From assembly GCA_963682175.1 (NCBI GenBank), contig OY821789.1, forward strand, positions 4,836,001-4,900,000: DNA of 64,000 nt. The letters are read 5' to 3'. The notes under the pieces are model-generated. The model saw only the letters and a program-made list of their open reading frames with translations. It did no database searches and had not been told where the DNA came from. The DNA comes from Triglochin maritima. Its lineage: Eukaryota > Streptophyta > Magnoliopsida > Alismatales > Juncaginaceae. The position numbers were made by a program, and so were the translations under genes. Shown one piece after another: positions 1-11,800 of this stretch (position 1 is the stretch's first letter; the number at the start of each line of letters is the position of its first letter).

Positions 1-388
1 CCACTCAACTGGACCTACTGCGCTCCTGAAAAAAGATATAACAACAATGCATGAGTTTCCATAAAGAAACCCCGTATGCCAAGCTCACCTATATGCATGC
101 AGTAGTACAAATGAACTTATCATACTAGTAACATGTCATGTCATCAACAGTAAGGAAAACAGTTTCCCCGAAGGGTAACACATGACATCAGTCCGACAAT
201 CATCATCGGGTCTCTCAAGGAGACCTACCGTAGGCACATACGGTCTAACGGAACATGACGTGTCACTCCCCACACGCGGCTACACTAATCATGGGGTTCG
301 GCAAGGAGCATCTGCCAAGTCCACGCCATAAGAAACAGATCTGTAACTTCATCGTCGAAATCACACCAATGGAGCCGTCGCTCGGTCG

Positions 389-545
389 GTCCATCAATTA
401 TCATCTCAGTAGGTGCCCATCTGAGGAACATAGCCGGAACATCATCGGTCCATCAATCATCATTACCGGAACAACATCGACGCCATCACCGGCACAACAT
501 TGGTGGTCCATCAATACGTCTGGCACAACATCGGACGGGTCCAGA
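389..545. repeat. Minisatellite, 58-bp period, in LTR A
   Basis: The 11-mer GGTCCATCAAT recurs at 389, 447 and 505, an exact 58-bp spacing, with CCGGAACAACATC-like sequence between copies. It covers about 2.7 units. It occupies the same place in the LTR (between the palindrome array and the TTGGCATACG segment) as the unrelated minisatellite at 41671-41975. Confidence 0.7.
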
Positions 546-936
546 CCGAAGTCTTCCAGGTCATCAGGCTCCACGAGCCGCAAACACCAACCGTGCCGCT
601 ATAAAAGCAGGGCAGCGACCTCCGTAGCCATCCAAGCTGGTAGTCACCTCACCCAACGATAGTTGCGTGCTCGCACAGACACCATACATTGGGATATGCG
701 ATCCCTCAGGCCTGCTACTCTACAATGAGTCCAATCAATCCATTACATCAAGTCACCATCCATACACGGAGGTGACACATCCCGAACACCCACACTCTTC
801 CACACGGCGGTTCATGGGCAGGCACGCGTACGCGCCCACCGTCACCTCCCGACTCACGTACAAGGTGAGGACACGAGTTTCCGTGGACAGAGTTGGCATC
901 TTAAAAAGGACTGAGAATTTGGTTTTGTGCACAAAC

Positions 937-1417
937 AGTCGACCTGAAAAGGCAACCTGGTCGACCGTTCCCATGAATGGTTCAGTCGACTGAAAGTCTG
1001 CAACGGTCGAACTCTCTGCACAAAACCTGTCCCAACGGTCGAACAGAGATCTAAAACCGGTCGACCGATATGAGGTCAAAATCCGGAGTCTGGTCAACAT
1101 CAATTCAAAACTACCGGTCGACCGACTCAGGAGTCTTGGTCGACCGAAAACTATCAGGGCATCCTAGCAGTTCTAAGTCATAAACGGTCGAACGCATAAC
1201 AATAAACGGTCGAACAAGCATGCATTTCTATTTAGTACACTTAAGTTCCAGTCGAACGAACCCAAGGAACCGGTTGACCGAAACACGACAAACAATCGAA
1301 ACTCACCAGCAAAACGCACTACCGGTCGACCGCCACAAGACATCGTTCGACCGGTGAAGGTTAAAGTCGGGTAAAATACACTACATCGGTCGACCGCCCG
1401 AAGGAATCCGGTCGACC
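937..1417. repeat. GGTCGACC paired-palindrome array in LTR A
   Basis: Exact or one- to three-mismatch copies of GGTCGACC lie in pairs. Start positions are 937/959, 984/1005, 1037/1059, 1116/1138, 1196/1218, 1272/1294, 1324/1345 and 1388/1410. Spacing inside the pairs is 21-22 bp, and pairs recur every 50-80 bp. Variants include GGTCGAAC and GGTTGACC. The array is not coding. Confidence 0.85.
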
Positions 1418-1913
1418 GTTGGTCGTCTTCAACCTCGCGCCAGCCGAGGATTTACGCAAAACACGCCGCCGGAGAGGTCTCCGACCTCCCCTGACCGACC
1501 AACACAACCCTCCCACGAGGGTGAACAATAAAATCACACTAAGAACCGGCATACCTCCAACAAGACGACGAAACCGCCGGAGCCTCGCTCGCGCAACGTC
1601 GTCTTCGCAACCTCCTCGCAATGGCCTCCGCACGCCTCACGCCGGAGCCTCCAAGTCCTCTGGTTCGCCGGAAAGAAAGGGAAGAGAGTGAGGGATAGAA
1701 AACGAATGGAAGAGAGAGGGATTTGCTTCTTCTTCTTAAACCCAAACCAAATTGCACCAACAGTACCCTACTCAACCCAACCCATCACGTCAACCACGTC
1801 TACTGTTCACGCCCCTCATCTTCCCCAAGCAAACACTGCACAACACCTCTTCCTTATGCTAATCTCCTCTCTAATTTCCATTAGCACCCTAAACCTAGGT
1901 TAGGGATATAACA

Positions 1914-2863
1914 TGAACCCCTCCAGAGCTATTGAGCTGCGCAAGAACAGCCACCTCTGGACAGCACTGTTCACATTCAATGATCATTTGATATTTATGA
2001 TCCCTTCCGGAGCCTCACGTTAATTTCCCAACTTCCATTTGCTCACGAACTAAGCACACTGGTAATGTTCAAGAAAACAAGCAAACTACCGTACAGTACA
2101 TGTTCCAAATTGACATCACATACTCTAAGATGAGAGTGATGTCAGGCAAAAGCGCAAATACACGTGTTCAGCAATTTAAAGATTTCAATAAATGTCTACC
2201 ATCAAATGTACATATAAGGACATATGATACGAGTTTTTAGTTGATATACAACCTTCAAATCTTCAATAAGAACCAGTGTATACCTATCGACAAAAGTGTA
2301 AGTACCTACTATACACAGCGTAAGAACTAATCATACAGCAGATTCTGCACAACAATGTACATGCCATACTCATAACCAATGTTTCGTGAGCAAAAATGAT
2401 CGAAAAGGGCCTGACCACCCTCATCATATTTGACGAAGACCGAAAATATATCAATACTTTTTGCTAGAAATTGGCCTCTGTTGTCATGGAATGTGGAAAC
2501 TGGATAAGAATATTTGTGCGGCAAATAGAAAAAGTAGAAAATCTTGGGATATGATAGGGCAGGTTAGACTCTGGAGCGCAGTCAAAATGAAGGTGGCAAG
2601 ACAAAATTGAGGACCTAATGAAATAAGGACAGACAGGGAGCACAGTTCTCTGTTTCAGAAAAACCGGCACAGCAACAAAAGATTGTCCCAGTAAAACGGA
2701 AACCAGTGAAGAAGCGTAAGTTTTCTTTCCTGGAAAAGTTCCAAGAATGTTGCACTCCTAGTTGTTAAGGAATGAAAAACTTGGCACAGTGGAGCCCCAA
2801 GATTTTTTATGACTGTGAGCTATGCTAGTAAACCCTTGTGAGCCATTCCAAAAATGCTCAAGG
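1914..2863. other. Downstream flank / 3' UTR of the importin gene
   Basis: This interval separates LTR A from the importin stop codon at 2864-2866. It should hold the importin 3' UTR at its right end. Short open frames here show no recognisable domain. I see no gene or structured repeat. Confidence 0.4.
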
Positions 2864-5800
2864 TCACAAAGATGTTGCCTTCTCCTGTTTATCTTTCTCC
2901 AACTCCGCTCTTCTCATTTCAGCACGTTGAACTATGTTATTAGTGAGACTTTGGCTTTGAGGGTCCAGTGATCTCATCAAGGTTTGAAATCTAGCTGGAT
3001 CTGATGCTTGAATCACTGGCAAGAAGTAATAAAAAGTAAATACAAAAAAACTTAATATTGTAAAAATATATTGAAAATGTTATAACAAATAATAAATAAC
3101 AAATACTTAGCATCCTATAAAAAGGCGACCTTTCATAGCATCAACAAAGAAAACAAAAGGATCAACTTCATCAATCGGAGACTGAAATTCTTCATCATCA
3201 CTGTAATCATCATCAGATTCATCATCATGATCTGGGTAGAAAGCCCTTGCCTGCATCATAATACATGTAATGGAGAAGAGAAGTAAAAAGAGGGTACATG
3301 ATTATCAAAAAATAATGCAACGGAAGAGAAGTAAATGTGGTCCGGATGAATTAACCCAATTACGAAATACACGATTCAATCCAAACACATGGGTATAGAA
3401 AGCACTAAAATGCTATCTGAAATAGATAAATATGTGTATATATATATGTATGTATATATCTATATCATAGTATACTTTTATCAAGTAAAAATTTACAGAA
3501 GTACTACCATTTTAGAGTTGCAGTTGTCTGGAACAGTCATGTTGGGTAAAACTAATTGTATGTTTGCTTAAATACCCTCCATGCATCTCATATTTGCTCA
3601 AATAAATACCCTCCATGAATTTGTCGTGCTAAATGCCATCTATCTTGTTTCATTGTGCTAAAATACCCTTCACGCGGCGTGATTTTGTCAAAAATGTGCT
3701 CCGTGAACATCTTGTCTTTTTCTAAATGTCTAACAACATTACTAACCTAATCTCATAGTGGTTAACTACGGACTCAATTAGCTCGACTAAATGTCTAAAT
3801 AAAACATTTAGGCTACTATCTAGTATCTACACATTCTAAGCTTATGAATGCCCTATTTTAGAGATCTAGGTTAGCCAATTGAGTTCCTGGAAAACTAACA
3901 TGGGGTTAGGTTAGTGGTTTTCTCAAAATGGCAGTGAAAAATATGACATGATTGGGTTCTACCATCGATAGAGGGGTGAAAGTGCACAAAGAAATAATCT
4001 GGAGAGTTGAGCAAAATCACAATTATATTGAAGTTTAAAGAAAATATGATGATAGGGAAGGTATTTTATTAAATGAGACCCATAGAGAGTATTTAAGCAA
4101 AAAAAAACAAAACAAACTAATTATGTGGCATAAGTCTCATGTTTCTATCGCACAACAAACATACTTTAGGGATATAGTGCTCTAAGTGGCTACCTACCTT
4201 CAACAGTAATAATACCAAAAGTTGCAACGCCAACAAATATTTAGACTCTTTCTTTAAAATGACATAAAACTAATCGAGGAACAGCCAGTCTCATCAGAGA
4301 AATTAGCAGAGACTTCTCAGATCATGGTAATGTAGCCCCATCCTATTCAAATCAAGTGAGACGTGGATTCTGATACCTTAGAAGCTAATTTTTGTAGCTT
4401 GAGGTTGCTTGCTTCATCTCCATCTTCAGCATCAACTCCCATATCATCCTCGTCCTCATTGTTCTCGTCTGCATCACTCCGTAGACCATCCATATCATGG
4501 TAACTGTTGTCATCTTCCTTGGTTGCTTCTATTGACATGACAAAACAACAATTGTTTGAGAAATCAAATTTTCAATGCCAAACATTGCAAAAATAACCTT
4601 AATTCCATGACGAACTTGGTACGCTTTATACATGCATTTATTATCACAAATCCTAGTATATCATTTAACATGTCATCTCAAAAGTCAAACATCAAAATGC
4701 ATAGTTGTACGAACTGTCTGCGAAGGGCATTAGGGCACTCAAATCTACATCCCAAAACATGAGTATCAAGTATGTCATTTACAAAATCATCTGTAAAGTC
4801 AAAGACCAAAGTCCATAGTCATATGAACAGTTAGTGTCAAGGACTCTCATACATATAAATCGTAACAGCACAGGACTCTCATAACACATACAGCCCAAGT
4901 TATGTAACTCTCTTGAAACAAAAGAATCTTGAATCTTCAATTTTATCGCATCAAATTTTAAAAGCACTCCCATCTTTTTTGTCCAGCTTATAGCGATAAG
5001 CCTTCCAAACTATGCCGTGTTTGATCCTTTTCAATATCATTTTAGAATGAATTTTTATTTCATAGTTCTTCGAGGTTCTAACATACATTAAACATTTAAA
5101 TGTCAGTGTCACACTCTGCTTTTTAAACTTTAAATGGTAAGTATCACCATCTGCAACAGAATTATATAGATTGTAATCCTCTGTCTGCAGATGTTGCCTT
5201 AAGTTAACATGTTTACAACCCCAATAAGGAGTAAAATCTCATATCGAAGAGGTATGTTATTTATCTCATTTTCAATTTACCTCGAACATCTTTTCCACTT
5301 CTTCATTTACATTAGAAGGCACTTGAAGGATTGAAACATCTACAAAGGTTTGACTTGGACAAGAGTGCGTGAAATAATGTGATTCACGTGCCTGAATTGT
5401 GAGTCTTCATGAGTTCTATTTTTGGCCTACCCCAACTAGTTATGGACTAAAGGCTTTGTTTTTGTTGTTAATGTTTTGTTCATCCTTCAATAACCACCAG
5501 AATTGACCATGAAACCAGCAAACTGTAGAGAATAAAATTAATCTACAATGTCAGTATGACATAGATGTGTAGCATTAATGTTCTCATTTGTATAAAAAAT
5601 TATTTGTTTCTAATCACCTGCAATTTGGTCCTTGTAGGAAATAAGCAGTGCAAGTGTTACCCTAAACACTCGATCTAAGGCCTGGTCTGATAACTGAACA
5701 GAAGGCAGCAGAAGCAGTGAAGTCAATCCCAAGCAGCACACTTTCTTATCGTGTTCCCTGAATTTGATTGGAGAAGTCGTGAGAATTAAATCCGGAGTTT

Positions 5801-8800
5801 TCTGAATAAGACTCAAGAGGGTGACGAAATAACAAGAAGGAAGTTACCTTCTAAAATTTGCGCATGCACCACTTTTTTTTTACTTCTTGTAGCATCCTGA
5901 ACCAGAGGACAAAAACCGCTGTTGCTACTCCAAGTTTTTGCATTATGCTTAGTGTAAGAGAAGCATTGTAGTAAAGCGCATTTGCAATCTGGAACGTCAC
6001 TATTAAACTTAGTAACTGCAGTAGGATGGAGGAACAAATCTACAAATCTCTATATACATATACCTCAAGATTGACGCTAAAAATAAGCTCATGACTCATA
6101 TTACTCTTCAAAACAGTATTTAGTTTCCACTACTAGAAATTAGAAGGGACAATTCAAAACACAAAGAAATAGCACGATACCATAATTGCATATTGTCAAC
6201 ATTTGGACGGGTTAGCGTATAAACTGGCCTGAATTGTCAAAAAGAAACCAAACAAACAGGAAATGAAATCGATATCAACTGCAAATGCAATGCCTAAACA
6301 AATAGGTGTAGAATACTGATAGGGTAAGAGGAATAGCAGATCTGACACATGCAACTGATCAGTAAGTGCCGTGAGTTGATAAACAGAGTTGATAAACAGA
6401 AACGAGACAAATGGAAGAAAACAACTATTAAACTTGGCCCCAAGAAGATCACTTGAAAAAAAAATCAAAATCATAATATCAGACCTTTTTATAGCTTTTC
6501 CAAATTCACAGGCTGATGATCTCCAGACAAAACAATGCTTGACTCTATTTGGTTTGTTCCAAACTCCAATAATATTTTTAGAATGAGAGTTTCCCATGTA
6601 CTTACTGACATTTTAGAAAAATGTTTATATGTGTTCCCAACTTCTAGATTTTTTTGTGTGTTTATATACGATATCTCAAAGCACCCAATTATCAAGGTAG
6701 AGAAACTAATAACTTTGAGATATAGTTGTAAGTCATCCGTCAATTAACAGTATAAGGGAGAGACAGAATTGCCACGTTGACTCACAGGTCATAACCTAAG
6801 AAGCCCTTTACTATTTCACATACTTTCTGTAAACTGCAATCTAAATTTAGAGACAATGTCCTAAAGACCCAAGTAAGAAAACAAAAAAAGAAAGGGATGG
6901 TACTGGCATAGAAACATCTAGACTTGCAGACAGAGTATAACTGTTTTTTTACAAAAAAAAGGAAACTAAAAAGATAAAAACAATAATAGACCCACAAGAA
7001 AATGGACTAGTACGATGTCCCACCACTTCAATTAGAAGGCATTTCAAGTATGCTTTTTCAGCCCTTTGCAAGCGGGATATGGTGATTCTTAGATATGGTT
7101 CGATCCAGTTGTCCACTTGACCTTTGCAATTTTGAAGCACAACCTCAATAAGCTTAGGAGCAGGCTTGATGTCACTGTCTTCCATATTTTTGTCAGACAT
7201 TATCTGTGAGTTATTGTTTGGTTAGTATTGTTATTGATTTTAAAAGTACAATAAATGGGTATGTGATCATGTAAACACATTATATTAGTGCATCTGAGTC
7301 CGAAAGTATATAACAATTTCACTCACAGAAGAAAGCATGTTCCATAGGCTTAGCTGGTAGTCAGGATCTTTGCAGCTGAGAAAATGTGCGGTGCCCCTGG
7401 ATATATAATTGTCCAGTGGAATAAGGATGTCTACATACAAAAAAATTCCAACAACTCAATATCTATTAAAAAGTACTTGCATTTCAAGGATACCGATGTA
7501 TAAAATTACAAAAGAACTCGTTGGACAGACAAAAAACAATATATTCCATTCTTAAAAAATAATTATTGGTCGATTTTTTAAATTTTATGTTGAAGACCAT
7601 CTTTAAATCCTTTCAAATTTTGCTGTTTCTTTTACCAAAGACGTGTGCACAACAAACTGGGCTGCAGCATAATAGCATATGACTTAATGATTGAACAGAG
7701 AAAGTCTACAAACAACAAAGCAGTAGAAATTGGAACATAAGCAAGCCAACCTATTATTTAGAGACATCAAATTAGTGAAAGAAATTATACAAAGGAATCT
7801 TGTCTAGAATAACAATATTCTACGAAAGCAAATGGAAGGCAGCCACCAAGTTCTTACTTTCAAAATAATCTAAAGCCCAATTATCAAGTGCTTCCATCAG
7901 CAATGGCCAAAGAGACCACATCTCCAAGGAAATTGTAGGAGAATAGAATGTTATATATGTGATGATCTCCAAAACTTCCTCGAAAACATCTGTCAAACAA
8001 TGTCCTTTTAGAAATAATTCAGATCTTATGACAGAAAAACCAAGTGAGAATATATATATTTTTGAAATTAAAGATGTCGAAATTTATACACTCAATGGCA
8101 CCTTATCATGTATGACCACAAAGTATAAGATGAGCCTTCAGAACAGTGACAACAACTTAGTAGCAATTTTTTGAAGGCCTGCACTCTTTCAACAATGCGT
8201 TTTACCTTATCCATCAATGGTTTGAAAATGTTTTATGAGTTATTTCTGAGTATGTAGCAATGAACATCCATTATGTCATTTGATTTGTACACTCAACATT
8301 AGGAAATTGGATAACATAAGTTTTCAAATCATGCTACAATTGGGGGTTTTCTTAAAGTTATTATGCATGAAAGATTGACAATGAAATGAATGGAGTAAAG
8401 GGAATAAAAGCACATATAACCCTTTAGGAAAAGCCAATTATGATTTACAAGAATATGTTTATGAAAAGCATAAAAAGTGACTGCCAAACAAATTGAGAAG
8501 TTCTTGGGATTATGTCTCAACTCTGAACACCGGCAGATTCCAAAATTGTTATCAAAAGGGTGTTTTGGCAGTCCAGGTTTACAGAAGAGGGGCTTTGAGA
8601 AAATCCTGTTCTTGACATTTAGTTTGCAAGTATTAGAAAACAATCCAATTATCGATTTCCAAGATATTAGAAAATATGTGGCTTATAAATAGACGAGCTT
8701 TCTACAGGTTTATAATTATAAGTCATCCTCAGATGTGGAACACATTAGGGCAATCCTAAATGAAGGTTGGTCCTTTTAAGAGGCAGAGATTTGAGAGAGA

Positions 8801-11800
8801 TTTGGGGCGAGGTTGAAAGGATCTCTACCTTTGTAATTATTTTTTAGCAGTTAATTCTCCTTCATGTATGTGGCCCTGTGGTTTTCCCCCTCTCAAGTTC
8901 AGAAGGGTTTTCAAGTAATTCTTATGATGATGTGGGATCTCTCTTATGTGGTTTGTATTTTTGACGTGTTCTAGCCTTCTAGGTGCTTCCTGAAGGTGTT
9001 TCAATGAATTGTGGGAGTAGAAAGTCCCTAACAGAAGTAATGGAGGAAAAAGGCTAAAGAACACAGGATAACCACGACGAATTTGGAAGAAACAGATGGC
9101 AATTCGGCCACAGTGGACTCAGTTTTCAAGACAGCAAATGATATCCGAAACCAATAATTTACATTGGTTACGAACTTGAACATGTTTTATCTGCTGTTCA
9201 CATAAAAATTAGGGAAGCTATCCAGAGGCTAGGGCCTGGCCCTCCTTTTCCATTTCTGCTTTGCTTGTCGGCTTATAATCATGTGGTCAATGGCCATCCG
9301 ACCAAGTCAAGAAGATCATCACAACAACAACAAATGTCCAATGAATTCATTGGGGGAAAAACCCTATGTGCAATGCTAAGATAAGTACCTTGTCCATCAG
9401 TTGTCAGCATTTTCTTCATTATCGGCAATACAATTGGTTCGATTTCAATAAACAGACGGGGAAGACGGTTCACTGATCCAAGGATGGCACCAATAGCACG
9501 TAAACAGCCTACAGCTGCAAGGGCGCCAGAATCATCATCCTCGGCTTCAGATGAGCCCATGCACCTCCAAAAAGCAGCAGCCTGGTTGATTAGGATAAAA
9601 GGGTGCAAGTCCAATATCAGTTCAAGCAAACTAATAAATAATTTATTTTGACAGATGATAACTCAAAGTTCCTTTTGTGAGAACAATAACCATTTAAGAT
9701 TTAACCATAAATGCTTACCAGGTTTTGGCATAAACCAATAGCAAATGGTGCCATTTCTTCACCAAACCTGTCAACAATAGCCTCGAGAGTAACAACAAGG
9801 TCCTCATTTTCAACCTCTTTCATAAGCTTAAAAAACTCTGCAATCGTGAAGGTTTTATCATTGCATGAACTAATATGAGAAAGAATGTGTAGAGAAAATT
9901 AAATAAGAAATGGAGAATGCGTACCATCAAGCAATTGTGGAACATATGGTCGAATCTCATTTAAGTCTGTATATTTGCAGATTGACTTAGAGGAAATTTA
10001 TACAACATATATCAATAGTCAATGTATCACAATAATGTGGCAAAGAAAAACCTTGGCAGGCTTCAATAAATGGACGAAGAGCAAATAATGAATCAACACG
10101 GACAGGAAGGTCTGAATCATGCAATCCTGAAATAACATAGTGCAGGGCAGTGCGGAAGTTTTTTGGATCCGAGAATGCAATTCCTGCATATTGCCCAGAT
10201 ACCCATGCCGCCTGAAGTACCATAAAATGGAAGCCAAAGATAGGAAACCGAATTATTCCAGGCAAAAATGAAACAACTATCAAATATCTAAAAATTAGAT
10301 CCCTTTAGACAGCAGCACAAGTAGATAGTTGATGGTCATCTTAACCTATTCCCTTTGTAATTGTTATACTACAAAATCTTAGCTTTTTCCTAAGGTCTGT
10401 TTTTCATATAATACTGTTAGTGCATTAACAGGCCAGCACAAGCAACTGATAAGCTGCATAAAAGCAATAAAAGACAAAGCAAGCCATCACAGTGTATGCA
10501 TCACCTCAGCTGATCCTGGTGCATCATGATCATGTGAAATATCTTTTGACCAAAGTGCATGATCATGTGACGTGCTAGTACCATACTTGCAACTACCAAT
10601 GAACCACCCCACTAATCAGCATTATCCTTTAAAATCCAACATGTCTAAGTACAAAAGTGCTGCAGACAACCGAAGTGCATACTGCATAATCATGTGAAGT
10701 ACCAGAACCAGTACCATACTTCCTTTTTTTAAATCATTAATAGAGGTAAAAAGCAGGATACAAGGGGGTACTCACACAACACTAGAGTACTCAATGAACC
10801 ACCTTATCACTAATCACCACAGTGTTTTAAAGTCCAACATGTTAAAATGCAATATTGTTGCAGACCAACTTCTCCCTTCTACCAGTTTGATCCTTGTAAT
10901 CTAATCTCTTTCAGAAGACCAATTGGTTCACCATAGTATGTCACTGTTTGACAAAACAAATACTATCATTTCCCAACATCTCTGTTTTGCAATTTTTATG
11001 CAGCTTCCCCATAGACCATATATGATTCATGTCAATAATCAAATTGGCATTGTTTAATAGTAGTGCCACCTGACATGATCACATGAGGAAGTAAATAGAT
11101 ATGATTATAAGTGTAAAAGTAAAGCACTAGGACATCATTTGCATTTTCCAAATTAGAAGTGGTGAAATGATGTGTAGGAATTCAGTCATTGCACAACTCT
11201 CCTAACATAATGGTCCAAAGCTTTAAATCAGTGTCTCCAATAGCAAACTGACTATTTTTTATCGGTAACAGCAAACCAACTTTATTAGAGCATATATTGA
11301 ATAAGGATGGTTTTTGATTATTTGATCTCTAGCTCGTCATGACCTTGCCATGCATAAATTGTACCACTTACAAACTAAGGAATGACAATCTTTTGGACCA
11401 TGATAGGGTCGGTAAAATTCCCAATCAACAGGCTAATGTGATACCCAATGGATATCGATATGCAAACCATGCTACTGAATAAAAAGAAACCATCTGGAAA
11501 TTCATTAAAAGAAACAAACCTTTGCTCTAAGATGGCCAACATGGCTCTTAAACTCGGGGAAAACATGTTGTACAAGCATGCTCTCAAGTTCAGATTTGTA
11601 AGGATCTGTTTGCTTTAATTTGTCGCACAGAGCCCCAACAGCAAGAAGAGCACCATCTTTCTGATGATATGATTTAACATCCATAGGTTCTTCAAGATAT
11701 CTGACATTCAATTATGTACTTCTTAACAGGAGAAATAAAATGCATGCACTCAAATTTACATTGTTGTGGTGTACCTATTAAATATCACGACAATGAACTG

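Larger units (their letters stand above)
1..1913 (-). mobile_element. LTR of an LTR retrotransposon (family A), left part outside window
   Basis: Read on the minus strand, this starts at 1913 with TGTTATATCCCTAACC and runs off the window start. It is related to the solo LTR at 40307-42344. Both begin TGTNANATCC followed by TAA-rich sequence, then a pyrimidine-rich stretch, a GGTCGACC-pair array and a minisatellite. Both then share a segment of roughly 80% identity containing TTGGCATACG, TGGAAACTCA and GCATTGTTG (minus strand of about 20-90 here, 42036-42095 there). By comparison with the complete copy, about 220 bp of its 3' end lie outside the window. Whether it is a solo LTR or part of a longer element cannot be seen. 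Small open frames in it look like chance, and no coding domain is visible. Confidence 0.7.
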
